Source of the DNA: Diphasiastrum complanatum
Taxonomy: Eukaryota; Streptophyta; Lycopodiopsida; Lycopodiales; Lycopodiaceae
NCBI GenBank assembly: GCA_029204225.1
Contig: CM055095.1
Span: 62,293,910-62,353,909 of the forward strand
Direction of reading: 5' to 3'
DNA: 60,000 nt
Shown: in pieces, positions 21,756 through 32,519 of the stretch
Position numbering within the stretch: position 1 is the first letter of the stretch
Layout of the letters: each line of letters opens with the position of its first letter
Notes under the pieces: model-generated
What the model saw: only the letters and a program-made list of their open reading frames with translations
The model's database searches: none
Told to the model about the DNA's origin: nothing
Made by a program: the position numbers and the translations under genes

Positions 21756-23160
21756 TTTCTCTAGCATTCTCTTTCTAGAACATTTTTTCACATTTTTTGT
21801 CATAAACTTTTTTGTTTGCAGAATAGAAATGGCTCTTATTGATTGCATTGGTATTGTAGCAAGTCAGTGCCCATGATGATGTGAGTTTCTCAGCTAGCTG
21901 TTTTTGGAAACCATAATTCTAGAAACCCTAATTTGAAGTTTTTAATTTTTTTAATCATTTTTTGTGACGAAAGCTGAAAATAATCACATGGATGAGAGTG
22001 CTAGGCTGAGGCAAGACAATTGATCCAAGTTTCATGCCAAATGGAGCTCTATATAAAAATATTGTAGAGTTCTATAAAGATGTGAATTTTTTTCTTGCTT
22101 CCAACTATTCTTAGGTCTTTTTGCATATGTGTTTGAATTTTTGTTATTTCCTATCATTCCTTGATCTGGATTCCTTAAGATCTGTCTTTTACCCATTTTG
22201 GCCATTTAGAAGTGAAGTTTCTAAAAAGTCAAATGAAAACTGTTTTGAAATTTTTTGTTTTAGATTACATCTTTGGATCTTTACATTTTTTGTTTCTCAA
22301 TAAGCACTTTATGGTTCTCCAATTTGATATCTTTTTGTACAAATATTACATTTCAAAGTGGTGCCCTACTTCACTCACTTTTTGGTAGCTTCTTCACCAG
22401 CTATAGCTTGTTGGAATTTTTGTCACACTTGGGCAGCTTACTTCCTTACATGGTGCTCTATTTGTTGACATTTTGGCAGCTTCTTCACCACCTATCACTT
22501 GCTGGATTTTGTGTCACATTTAGGCCACCTATTGTGGTCTTTTGGCATTGTGCCTAGAACCTACGTTGACGTGATGATTTATTTCCTCTCCCTAAGGTTT
22601 GTGCTTCTTCCACATCCATTTTCATTTGTTTCATTCTTTATTGTTTTGTTTTGTTTTGTTCTGTCCATTAGTTCATTTTACATTTGTATGTGAGTTTTTC
22701 TTACTTTCTGTTTCCATCTTGTCACAATTTTAGTTCGAATCATGTGGTTCATGTACTTCTTTATCTTTTTCCTTACATCTTCAGAGAAAAAAGACCAGAG
22801 AAAAAATGAGAAGAAATTGACATTGCTCAATAAATTGCTCCGATACCAAGTTCTGAACACATTCCACAGATTTTGATATCAATGAAGCCACAATAGCAGT
22901 CCCCTAGCATTCATAAACTAGGAACATAAGTTTCCATTAATTAGAAGAGTTTTATCATCATACAATTGGTATGTGATGGTTTCTTGTTGTTTACAAGTAT
23001 TGTGTCTTGTTGCTTGATAGCAAAACTATATTTGTCAAGGATAAACTACAAATGACTGTTTATGCCTGTTTTTAGAACTCTTACCTTCTAGTGATCTTTC
23101 TAAAATCAGATGCAAGTTGCTTCAAAATTTTCTCAGTGACTTCCTATTACTATGTTTCAG
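21756..23160 (+). other. Unique sequence, probably HFM1 intron
   Basis: AT-rich sequence without recognised coding exons; it ends at the acceptor TATGTTTCAG before the first HFM1 exon. It contains a local duplication at 22378-22530 and, near 22837-22850, a sequence like a degenerate primer site (minus strand TGGTATCGGAGCAA followed by AGTTCTGAAC on the plus strand). I looked for the exons encoding the helicase DEVH half and did not find them. Confidence 0.6.
22378..22530. repeat. Local direct duplication in the intron
   Basis: A ~55-base block with TTTTGGYAGCTTCTTCACCA and a TTTTGTCACAY ending occurs at about 22378-22432 and again at about 22468-22524. Confidence 0.65.
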
Positions 23161-23198
23161 GGTATGCTCCAGCAAAGAATGACTTCTTGTTTGAAAGG
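23161..23198 (+). CDS. HFM1: HFM1/MER3 meiotic DNA helicase, visible exon 1
   Basis: A 38-base exon between TTTCAG and GTAAGT. It needs one base from a previous exon, then encodes YAPAKNDFLFER and ends at a codon boundary. This matches the segment between the two RecA-like domains of plant HFM1/MER3 (ROCK-N-ROLLERS in Arabidopsis), a 3'-5' Ski2-like helicase that stabilises strand-exchange intermediates and promotes class I (interfering) crossovers in meiosis. Identification rests on recalled family sequence and on the following exons. Confidence 0.85.
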
Positions 23199-23557
23199 GT
23201 AAGTACTACCATTGATTTGCAAGGCTTATCTCCTTTGTTTAACTTATGTTGACACCAGAGATTCAGTGGTAGTACCCTTAGTTCCATTCATTTTGATATG
23301 AGATTCATCCCTGTCCTGTCTTTTGCATATAATATACCATCAATAGTAATTATACACATTCATTGAAAGGTTCTGCATCCTAATTTTGCAGCTTCCCATT
23401 GATGTCAATATGTGCAGCATGCTGCATGTCCTATTTGCTTTGGAAAATCACTAACAATTCTTCAATAATCTCCAGTGAGTTTAGTGCTAATTTTCTTGAC
23501 GTGGGTCATTGTAAGCTTTTACCCTGCTGGAAATCGTTCGTTCGTGTCATTAAACAG

Positions 23558-23579
23558 AGGCTTCAGAACTTTCTATTCG
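23558..23579 (+). CDS. HFM1: HFM1/MER3, visible exon 2 (micro-exon)
   Basis: A 22-base exon between TTAAACAG and GTAAGA encoding RLQNFLF plus the first base of an Asp codon completed by the next exon. The phase agrees with both neighbours (0 in, 1 out). It is too short to be found by ORF search. Confidence 0.82.
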
Positions 23580-23686
23580 GTAAGAATCGATAAATGTTTT
23601 CATTTGTTCAAAGGTGATTGAGTTGTAAGTTAGTTATACTGCTTAATCCTTCATTCAGTAGTAACTTGGATGCTTGAGCATTGCAG

Positions 23687-23899
23687 ATGTCATCGTCGAA
23701 CACTCCAACGGCAAGGCAGTATTGGTGTTTTGTTCCACTCGAAAAGGAGCACAGGAAGCTGCTGTTTTTTTAGCACAGACTGTGTCCAATCAAAGCTTTG
23801 GTAACAGATTTATCAAAAGCCAAGATCAATACGAACGGTTGCAATTAGCTGCAAGAGATTCTAAAGATAAGCATCTACAAGGGTGCATACGATGTGGTG
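23687..23899 (+). CDS. HFM1: HFM1/MER3, visible exon 3 (helicase motif IV)
   Basis: 213 bases between TTGCAG and GTAAAT. With the G of exon 2 it reads DVIVEHSNGKAVLVFCSTRK and continues GAQEAAVFLAQT. VLVFCSTRKGAQ is helicase motif IV at the start of the second RecA-like domain. The rest (FIKSQDQYERLQLAARDSKD) is the loop before the next conserved block and aligns with plant MER3 without gaps. The donor at 23899 leaves phase 1. The stop read just beyond belongs to the intron. Confidence 0.92.
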
Positions 23900-24214
23900 G
23901 TAAATAGCAAAGCCTTAATCCCTTTAGGGTCATGAAAGTAATTTAAAGGTTACATAGTTATTTGGCCATCCCCATAGTCATCAATTTGGCTCTGCTATTT
24001 GAATTTTCCATCAAGCATGACCGTTCATTAAAAGTATTGTCATACAAATTGAAACCCAAACTGGGAACCTGTCTGAAATAAGTGTGCTTGGAGATTTTTT
24101 TGGATCTATTTGATCCTTCGTGCATAAAATGTATTTAATTGTATCTAAATGTATTACACTTTCCAACATGCAGGCAATCCAGCTTCTTTCTGACTAATCT
24201 TTGTGGTAGTGCAG

Positions 24215-24371
24215 TGGGTTACCATAATGGTGGACTTGACTTGGGAGACCGAAACCTTGTTGAAGGGTTGTTCTTAAAAGGAGACTTAAAAGTGCTTTGC
24301 ACGACAAACACACTGGCACATGGTGTAAATTTACCAGCTCATACAGTCATAATCAAGTCAACTCAGTACTA
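24215..24371 (+). CDS. HFM1: HFM1/MER3, visible exon 4 (motif V)
   Basis: 157 bases between GTGCAG and GTAAGT. Joined to the G from exon 3 it gives VGYHNGGLDLGDRNLVEGLF, KGDLKVLCTTNTLAHGVNLP and AHTVIIKSTQY. TNTLAHGVNLPA is motif V of Ski2-like helicases. The exon ends in phase 2 (TA of a Tyr codon). The next exon, 15.2 kb away, starts with the T that completes the codon, which argues that the gene is still spliced across the transposon-filled intron. Confidence 0.93.
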
Positions 24372-24719
24372 GTAAGTTTTCCCTGTAGGCACTGTCAACT
24401 GTGATATGAATATAATCTTAGAACAGCCTGGAGATTGGTATAGAATGGAAGGATAAATAGAGCCTTATCACATTTCTTCTTTAGAGTGGTTAAATGAAAA
24501 TTTAATCTTGAGGAAAGGGTTGTAGCCGTAAAATTTCAAGAGTAATTAAACCATACATTTTGATAAGAGAATAAAAAGGATCAAATTCCTGCTTATATAA
24601 TTCAGCTACCTCCAACAAAGAAGATAAAATTTAGCTATTTGTGCCTAAAGTAAGCCCTTTGCAGGACCACCTCATTGACTTTCATACGAAATAATAACTC
24701 CTCTTATCTCCTACTCTCA
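24372..24719 (+). other. HFM1 intron, unique part
   Basis: About 350 bases of AT-rich intron between exon 4 and the first LINE. No other signal seen. Confidence 0.6.
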
Positions 24720-24726
24720 AGAACCA

Positions 24727-25275
24727 TTGTTGTTACAGGATTTTCAGGGTTTGAAGATAGAATTACACATGGTTAAAACCGAGATGTCTGCTCTCAAAGA
24801 AGCCAATGCGAAACTGCAACAAGAAATAGGTCTGTTGAGAAAAGAACTCAAATCCCAGCCTCTTCTTGCTACACCTGAAAAATCGCACAAACTTAAAGAA
24901 TTGGAGGATAAAATCGAGAAGCAGAAGGAGGAAGCCCCTATTTCTTCGGTTATTTCAGCTACTCTCTCAAAAGAGAAATCTAGGGAGCAAAAAGCATACA
25001 ATATTCGAGTAAGGGGCATCGCAAACACTCAAAATGCTCTTGAAGAAGCAAAAGGCTTCCTTGAAACTACACTTGGGCATCACAAAAGAGATTTAGAGCA
25101 TGGAGAACAACCAGAGATAATGCTACCCTCATCATCCGTTTTACATCCTTGGAGAGCCGTCGCGATGCTTTGTGTTGTAGAGCCAAGCTTCGTGGTTCTT
25201 AAATATATATGGATGATGATCTTAAATACATATAGGTTGAGGAAAGGCGTAAAGCCTTCCAAGAAGCTAAAGTGA
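24727..25275 (+). pseudogene. LINE A ORF1
   Basis: The frame opens with a heptad-rich coiled coil (MVKTEMSALKEANAKLQQEI, LLRKELKS), a Lys/Glu-rich linker, and the RNA-binding fold marker YNIRVRGIANTQNALEEAKG. Homologous parts of other copies read LNIRVRGIPN. A frameshift near 25100 spoils the C-terminal domain. In LINEs of this type ORF1 protein trimerises and coats the RNA. Confidence 0.8.
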
Positions 25276-25358
25276 CAAGTAGACGTGTTATCTACAGGGA
25301 TGGTCGAATCTGATACATTGACAATGTGTCCAAGGATGCTGAGAAATAGGGAATTGGG

Positions 25359-26130
25359 GTGCCCGGTATTGGGAGCATACTGGGGCCCCATCCATGCCGC
25401 TTGCAGATTGGGGTTTGTAATTGTAACGACATACATTCATCGTCCATTGCTGGTGATCTGAATGACTTCATTGGTGAGAGAGATCTATTACTTTTCATGG
25501 AGACTCATGAGAGTCAGGAGAGGGGTTTACCGACTTTTCCAGGATACAGATGGGACTCGGTCTACCGACATGAAATGAGATCTGCTAGTGGGAGGGGTTC
25601 TGGTGGGGTCGCTTGCCTATATAGGGAGTCACTGCATCCTAATTTTGAGTTCATCAGCCACGATGAACACTCACGGTACATTTGGTTCCGCATTGACGCA
25701 CATAGCGTTGGTTCTAACGGAGACATCTTTGTTGCAACTTGCTATTTCCCTCCAATATCTTCTTCCTTTGTAGAGGGTATTGGCTCACCCTACATTGATC
25801 TTTCTACAGATATTATCAGATATGCAGAGCGAGGTTACATTTTTCTCATTGGTGACTTTAATGCCAGGACAACTTCACGACAGACAGATTTGTATGATTC
25901 TATGGACCAGCTCCGTATACGTGCCCTTGATGGAGATGACTTGTGTGTTACTAGGACTTGTGAGGACATTTTGGGCCCCATTACCACGTATGGCGAATAC
26001 TTGTTGCAATTAGGAGAAGCTCATGAGTTGGCTATTTTTAATGGTCTAACTTGCTGGCTCGACTCGAGCAGATACACCTGCCATCCCCACAGTGGCGGTA
26101 TAGTGTTGCTGATTATCTCATGGGATCACC
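25359..26130 (+). pseudogene. LINE A ORF2, endonuclease domain
   Basis: Encodes an exonuclease-endonuclease-phosphatase fold: CNCNDIHSSSIAGDLNDFIG, LLLFMETHESQERG, RGSGGVACLYRES, YIWFRIDAHSVGSNGDIFVA, YIFLIGDFNARTT (catalytic Asp/Asn of GDFNAR) and YTCHPHSGG. The His-containing last motif is displaced by a frameshift near 26100. The domain would nick target DNA for target-primed reverse transcription. Confidence 0.85.
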
Positions 26131-26974
26131 ATCAACCATCTCACTCATCCATGATTTTCGTATCTCCCCTACCACTCTCTTTGATCATTCCTTCCTTTCC
26201 TTTAGTCTTGGTACTATTTCTTTGCCTTGACAGTTCTCACCTCCACCATTCTCTTGTGCACCCAAATATATCTTTGACCATTCAGTCGCACCTACCTATC
26301 AGCATTCGCTTACCCCACTACTCCACATTTTCGCACATCATAGCTCGCTTGAAGCGCAAGCTTCCTTCCTTACCACAACACTCCATACGGCTGTCGTTGC
26401 TTCCTTCCCTTCTAGACTCCATCATAACAAAAAACACGCCAAGCCTAGATCGGTATGCCTACCTTGGTATGACGATGAGTGTTGTTCCCATCATCACCTT
26501 GTCACACATGCTTGCATACACACCCCTCATCTCTTGCAACCCACTCGTCGTCTCTTTACCCACTTACTTCGTTGTAAGAAACGGGCATATGATAGTTTGG
26601 AAGAGCGACGACTCATTGGTCTTCTCTATAGTTCTTCCACAGGCGCATTCTGGCGTGAGTTCATTCCCCGTGCTCCACCTCCGCTCCTTGATAATTTGCG
26701 CATTTGAACTGATTATTCGACTGCCTTGTATACCATCGATACTGACACACCTATTTCCATATCCCCTAGACCTCCTAAGTTTACCTTCTTCACCACTGAT
26801 ATGGTCCACAATGCCATCAAGAAAATGAACACCAATAAAGCCAGGGATATTGATGACCTTAATCTGAGCTTCTAATCCATGCTGCTGATTCACTATCACC
26901 TCTCCTAGCCACTCTACTCAATCAAGCGGTTGTGTTCAGTTTTCCTTCTTCTTGGTGCACCAACATCATCATTG

Positions 26975-28847
26975 GTCTCCCTTCATATAGTGCTAGTCCT
27001 TATGGGTCTCCTTTCGGGTCTTCTGTACCACCACTTGGATTTCCCTCCGCACCACCAGGATTTCCTTCTCCTACTTTTTCAGGTACTCCTGAGCCTCATT
27101 TTGCTCGTGATTTTCGTGATCGCATCCAGCTTACTACTTATTCTGGTTCATCTGATGGGAATATCTTGGAAAATTGGTTCTCTAAGTTAGAGACCTATTT
27201 TCTTATGTATCCCAAGACTGAAACCCAAAAAGTGCAGTTGGCTGCGTTAGGTCCACTGACATTTCAGAATGCTATGAATAATATTTTACGTCCTCTTTTA
27301 GGTGTTTGTGTCTGACATTTTTGGTTTTAGTACTTCTTTGTCTGATCATGTAAAACATCTATCATCCGGGTCTAAATTACTTGTTAAGCATCAACTGTTC
27401 ACCAAATTGTCTAAATGCTCTTTTGCCGTGGCTGAAATCGAATTTTTGGTTTTTCTTATTTGTGGTGGACGTATTCGTCTTGATCCTCGGAAAGTTCAAG
27501 CTATTGAGAATTGGCTTGACCCAACCGATGTTCATTCTGTTCGTATGCTTTTAGGTATGGCAACCCATCTTCGTCGTCCTGTTAAGTATTTTGCCACTGT
27601 GGCTGCTCCGCTTCATTCGTTACTAAAGAAGTCTCATACCTTTGTTTGGACTTCTGAGTGTCAAACTGCTTTTGATGCTTTACATCATGCCATTGTTTCT
27701 GCTACTGTTATGTGTCTCCCCTAGTTTGATCAGCGTTTTATTGTTGGGACTGATGCTAGTGCTATTGGTTTAGGCGCTCTTCTACGTCAATCCGAGTGTG
27801 TTATTGCACCCCTTTCGTCCTCTCGGAAGTTCCAGGTCTATACTGTTGTTGATGATCGTTTATACCACTATGGTGCTTTATGTATTCCCCGTTCTCTTTC
27901 CATTCGTCCTCAATTTTTGTCTGATGCTCATGCTTCCCCTATTGGTGGCCATTTTGGTTTTCAGAAGTCTTATGCACATCTTAAGGACCATTTCTATTGG
28001 CCATCCATGAAGTCTGAGCTAGCCCATCCTATTCTTGATTGTCCTTTTTGTGCCCGTAGTAAATATTCCCGTGCTAAGTCTGCTGGTTTTCTCCAGAGTT
28101 GGCCCATTCCTCATCGCACATATTTCTATGGACTTTATCCTTGGTCTTCCTCATACCTGCCGTGGTCATGACTCTTGTATGGTGGTGGTGGATCGGTTCT
28201 CGAAACAGGCACACTTTATACCGGTCCGCAGTACTATTACAGTTGAGCAGTGCGCACGTCTTTTTCTATCAGAGATTTTTTGCCTGCATGGTATGCCACG
28301 TACTATCCTATCTGATTGGGATAGTAAGTTTACATCTACATTCTGGACAGAGCTTATGCATATTTTGGATGTACAGCTTCTGATGGGCACTACATATCAT
28401 TCTACTGCTGATGGGCAGATTGAGGTCCTTAATTGGATCCTTGAGGATTACCTTCGACATTTTGTTTCTCCTTCCGGGAAGGATTGGGATCAGCATTTAT
28501 GTTTGGCAGAGTATAGCTATAATAGCTCTGTTAGTTCCAGCACTGGAGTTTCACCTTTATTGGCTCATGGGTATGCTCCACTTTTGCCAAGGGTGCCTCT
28601 TCCTCCTGATGATACACCAGTTACCATTGCTTCTCTTTTCTCCGGTGCTCGCAAGCTTATTGCTAGGGCTACTACTCACTCACAGCAGGTTCAGCAACGC
28701 TATCAGACTTCTGTTGATCGTCATCGCCGTCATGTTGAGTTTCAGGTTGGTGATATGGTTTACCTCCGATTACGCTTTGCACGTCATCACTTTGTTCAGG
28801 GTCACGCTTCTACTGAGAAGCTTGCACCACGCTATTATGGGCCTTAC
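26975..28847 (+). mobile_element. Gypsy relic G3 (G1 family), internally deleted
   Basis: Plus-strand remnant: gag (EPHFARDFRDRIQLTTYSGS, ENWFSKLETYFLMYPK) joined in frame at about 27250 to RT (GPLTFQNAMNNILRPLLG), then RNase H with an internal deletion, integrase zinc finger (ASPIGGHFGFQKSYAHLKDH) and core (SMDFILGLPHTCRGHDSCMV, ADGQIEVLNWILED). It stops at APRYYGPY, where an LTR in the opposite orientation begins. Confidence 0.85.
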
Positions 28848-28859
28848 AGTTACGAATAG
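28035..28859 (+). pseudogene. G3 integrase
   Basis: 274-codon frame. After a short out-of-frame start it reads ISMDFILGLPHTCRGHD, HFIPVRSTITVEQCARLFLS, LSDWDSKFTSTFWTEL (second catalytic Asp in LSDWDSK), ADGQIEVLNW (catalytic Glu) and KLAPRYYGPY. One indel near 28570 was absorbed in frame. The chromodomain is absent. Confidence 0.82.
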
Positions 28860-29250
28860 AGCCACAACTGATCTAGAGCTAAGCTATGAAAGCATCACAT
28901 AAGCAAGACTTAAGCTATGAAAGCAGCACATAAGCAAGACTTAACCCTAGAAAGCAGGAAAGAGAGAGATTAAGGAGACTAAAGAGAGAGATCAATATCA
29001 TCAGCTGAATAACAAATGACACAGTTTTCCTACTTATAGCCAAGAGAAAGCCCTAAAAGGAAGCTTCCGGTGGCTAGGGCCCAACTGGGAGGGATAATAG
29101 TGCGCCCTCCAAGAAGGCCCCCACTCTCCAGTCATATGTCCAAATGGCCTAATAATGAACAATAAGGCCAAAGGCCAACCATATAGTCTAAGTGTCACTA
29201 ATGAATAAAAAAGGGACCAAGGCCTACTTATGCATAAAGTAAAGTAAATG
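28848..29250 (-). repeat. LTR of the G1 family, truncated, no internal region
   Basis: Starts AGTTACGAATAGAGCCACAA, as in the G1 5' LTR, and follows it to GTAAAGTAAATG, then breaks off before the final ~40 bases. The sequence right of 29250 is copia. It may be a solo LTR that lost its end in a later deletion. Confidence 0.88.
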
Positions 29251-31033
29251 CCTTAAGCATGCAACGAGCCATCATGATTGTGCGATTTTTCCTCTCGGCA
29301 ACACCATTTTGTTGCGGTGTGTAAGGTGTAGTCATTTGATGTAGAATGCCTTTGCTTTGAAGAAACGTGCCAAACGTACTTTTAATGTATTCCCCTCCTC
29401 GGTCGGTACATAGTATCTTCAAAGTATGCCCAAATTGATTTTCTATCATAGCAAGTATGCATCCTTCGCATACATGTCCTTCGGGATGCTCCATATTTGG
29501 AATGCCTTCCACCATGTTGAATTTCTTCAACATATTCAAACTTCCAAAATTGAGGTGCCCGTACCTCGCATGCCATAGTTTAGCCAACTCCAATGCATGT
29601 GAATTAGTAGCAACAAGACCAAAGGATGTCAAAGCTTTAGGTTCATTAATATCCAACAAAAACAAACCTCCTCGCAATGTTCCCGAAGCAACAATTAAAA
29701 GTGATCGCTTTGGGTCTTTTATAAGACATTTGTCTTCTTTAAATTCTACAATCAATCCTTGATTCATGATTGTAGAGACCGAAATGAGATTTTTCTTAAT
29801 CTTAGGAACATAAAGTACATTTCGAATGTACTTTTCTTCTCCATTGGGAAGAATGAGGGGTATAGATCCAATGCCTTCAATTGGATAGGAGGTGTTGTCA
29901 ACACCTTGAACCTTGCTTCCATCTTTGATTTTCATAAGCTTTGTGAAGACATCTCTATGGTGAGTCATATGGCGTGTAGCAATCACCCAATCAATGGAAG
30001 AAAAAACAGCAACCTGCAAAGCTGAAGTAGTGCTGTTTTCTGCTGAAAAACCAGCAAGTCGAGAACTGGTAGAAATCTCATGCTGATTAGAAATGAGATT
30101 GTTAGTGACAAAAGCAAAATCACCATTGAAAGAATCATCCTCCTTTTGATGTTCTAATGAAATCATGGCTGTATTTGTATCAATACCTTTCTCTTTATCC
30201 TTAGTAAGCTTCTTCCTACATTCCTTTATGTGGTGCCCAAACTTTTTACAATAATGGCACTTACCCGTCTTTTTGGATCCTTGATCTTGGCCTTCCTTGG
30301 ATTTTTGATCCTTGGAAGAAGAAGGCTTACCTTTCCACTTGCCCTTGCCTTTTCCTTTGGTGAAGAAGGCTTGATCTTCTTGTTCACCAAAATTAATCCT
30401 TGTTTGCTCTTCTTGGAGAAGTAAGCCAACAAGCTCTTCAAAGGAGATTTGCTGTCCCCTAAGAGATATGCTTAAAGTAGACACAAATGGAAGATAGGAA
30501 TGAGGAAGTGAATTAAGAGTAATTGAAACAAATTGAGAGTTCTCGACAATTTCGTCAATGCTAAGAAGCTCTTCACGAAGATCCTTGATCTTCATTAAGT
30601 GATTTGAAAGCATATCACCCTCTTGCATCTTCAATGTTGAGAGTTGATTACGTAGAAAAAGCACTTTCGCCGTATTCTTCACTTGGAACATCTTGGCAAG
30701 TACTTCCCAAGCACTCTTGGAAGTCTTGCATGATCGAATGTGAGGTAGGATTGATCTCTTCACGGATAGCGCTATGACCGAATGTGCTTGTGCGTCACGT
30801 CGATCCCACTTCTTTTGTTCTTCGGAAGACACCTCCACATGTGTTGAAGAAGTAGCTCTTGACGGTGTAGTAGGTGCCAAACTAGGTGGCCTCTCTTCAT
30901 CACCACTTACAACTTCAAACAAACCTTTAGCAATAAGGAGGTTTTTGATCGTGTAGCACCACAAGGAGAAATTAGTTCCATCCAACCTATCTTCATTGAA
31001 CAAACAACCTATAGATTCAGATTCTTTAGCCAT
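29251..31033 (-). CDS. C3 gag-protease-integrase polyprotein, open but damaged
   Basis: About 594 codons without a stop, starting MAKESESIGCLFNEDRLDGT. Gag (NFSLWCYTIKNLLIAKGLFE, SAWEVLAKMFQVKNTAKVLF) is followed by a Lys-rich stretch and a zinc knuckle CHYCKKFGHHIKEC. In protease the usual W-hydrophobic-hydrophobic-DSGA-S/T-x-HMT site reads WVIATRHMTHH: exactly the three residues DSG are absent. Integrase has the HHCC finger (LWHARYGHL...CEGC) joined directly to IENQFGHTLKILCTDRGGEY, so the part with the first catalytic Asp is missing. The second Asp and Glu (NGVAERKNR) are present. Both losses keep the frame. Confidence 0.88.
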
Positions 31034-31644
31034 TTCTGAAAATTCAGCTAATAGTAGATGGGAAAAACAAATTCCAGGCCAAAATTTACTAAAAAATCAG
31101 CAAGATCAAAGCTGAATTAATGAGCACTATAGATTGCAATACACCATATGCAATAGCTCATTCACAAGAAGATATAGGTGGCTGTATTCTGCTGAAAAAA
31201 CAGAATACTAACTAATATTCAGGCTTCCAATGAAGCCAAAACCACAACCAGAACTTTTGTGGTAACTCAATGTGCTAATGGAGCAGATGGTAGGACCTTC
31301 TTCCAGGCTCAAAAACAGAAAAACTTCAGCCACAAAATGTGTCAAAAACACATTTGTCTTCAAGGTAGATGGGCGCCCTCCTCCAAGAAGAAAATCTGAA
31401 ATTTGAAGAGTGTAATCTGATTTCAATCACATGAAAACTAGTTGAGCATGGGCGCCCTACTGCTGGCTCCCAAATGAGTGGAGGTTCCAAGTTTTTCCCT
31501 GCAATTTCCTGCACAAAAAACAAGAAGGAGCCGAACAGTTCTCTCTCCACAAAAGTCAGAAAAATTCTGATTTTTATGAACCAAAAGAGGAGAAATGTGG
31601 CTGCCTATTGGGTGCCCTCCAGCAAGCAATCAATTCTGAAAAAT
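31034..31644 (-). other. C3 leader
   Basis: Untranslated region between the primer site and gag, without recognised coding. Two short blocks with TGGGCGCCCT (near 31370 and 31449) suggest local duplication. Confidence 0.6.
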
Positions 31645-31657
31645 GGCTTTGATACCA
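31645..31657 (-). other. C3 primer binding site
   Basis: TGGTATCAAAGCC on the minus strand, directly after the LTR end TCCTACA; a variant of the initiator tRNA-Met site. Confidence 0.88.
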
Positions 31658-31983
31658 TGTAGGAATCCAGAATCAAGACTATTCATTAACACAAAGTATT
31701 CTCAAAGAGAAGAGAGAGATGGTTAGGTGACCCTCTTGTAGAAACTTGTGGACAGCCAATATGAACAGTAGATTGCTTAACAAAAGTGTGTCTGATACAA
31801 ATGAATGGCTACATATAAGTAGTCCAAGATGGCTATCTACCTTCATGACTGTTGGCTGTCCAATAACTTGACTAATGGCTATCTAGCTACCATAAGTTAC
31901 ATAAAATAATTAAGTACCCCAAATAACAAGTTAGGTACTTAATTCACATGTATAGGCCCCTAGTGGACCCACGAGTCCCTACA
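31658..31983 (-). repeat. C3 5' LTR
   Basis: 326 bp with perfect 6-base inverted termini (plus strand TGTAGG...CCTACA). It is preceded by the primer site. The bases to the right (AATTA) would be one copy of its duplication; the other is lost with the 3' end. Confidence 0.88.
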
Positions 31984-31991
31984 AATTAGTT

Positions 31992-32459
31992 TCATACTAA
32001 CTTGGGCCTAAAATATAAATGACCATGGTTACACAGATCTCGACCTTTTCGGTCATAGTAACCTATGGCTTCTACATCATTTACATTTATTATTCTAACA
32101 GGAGCAATATAACATACTGTCAAGAAGATATCTCTAGTCAAACCTAAGGAGTGCCCAATTAATTGTAACCATATAAAGCGTGCATATGGGTCTTGCTTAA
32201 CAATCTTAAGAGTATGACTATACTGGTCCCTGTATAAGCATGCCACTCCACCTGAGCCTCTAGAGGTCTTCCCCCGTAGGAATGGTCTAAATGCAGAGTG
32301 CCAAGAGAAATCTGTCACCATAGGGAGAGGACGAAATTGAGATTCATGATTCTTTGCTAGCAGTAAAATATCTATACGAGTAAGATATAATTGCAGGTCA
32401 CTTGCAGAAGAGGAAGAGAGGAAGCCATTACAGTTCCAAAATCCAATATGAAGCGTCAT
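31992..32459 (-). pseudogene. LINE B ORF2, endonuclease N-terminal part
   Basis: 155 codons: MTLHIGFWNCNGFLSSSSAS, IDILLLAKNHESQFRPLP (Glu of the NHES motif) and RGSGGVACLYRDQY, then decays before GDFNAR. It is truncated at the C3 LTR border. Confidence 0.82.
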
Positions 32460-32519
32460 AGGGGATCTCAGGCTGCTCCCATGCTTGGGAGCCCCGATTC
32501 CCTATAGTGTGCGGTCATA

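Larger units (their letters stand above)
24720..26974 (+). mobile_element. LINE A (ORF1 and endonuclease part of ORF2)
   Basis: Plus-strand non-LTR element inside the HFM1 intron: ORF1 with coiled coil and RNA-binding region, then the apurinic-type endonuclease of ORF2 and part of the following linker (NQAVVFSFPSSWCTNIIIGL). It is cut at about 26975, where gypsy gag sequence begins, so RT is absent. The 5' end lies within ORF1. Confidence 0.85.
29251..31983 (-). mobile_element. Copia element C3, 3'-truncated
   Basis: Minus-strand copia with 5' LTR 31658-31983, primer site 31645-31657, leader 31034-31644 and one long gag-protease-integrase frame, cut at 29250 within integrase. It lies in the HFM1 intron. 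RT, RNase H and the 3' LTR are missing. Confidence 0.9.

Noticed and set aside
22121-22693. Hydrophobic Phe/Leu-rich ORFs suggesting membrane proteins
   Set aside because: They arise from T-rich intron sequence between LINE and HFM1 exon; no conserved motif, no splice support.
22837-22860. Primer-site-like sequence with AGTTCTGAAC next to it
   Set aside because: Resembles a G1-type LTR/primer junction, but no LTR body or internal sequence follows on either side; kept only as a remark in the intron entry.
24139-24214. Extension of HFM1 exon 4 upstream (ORF start at 24139)
   Set aside because: The 5' part of the ORF does not match the helicase; the acceptor at 24214 fits phase and family sequence.
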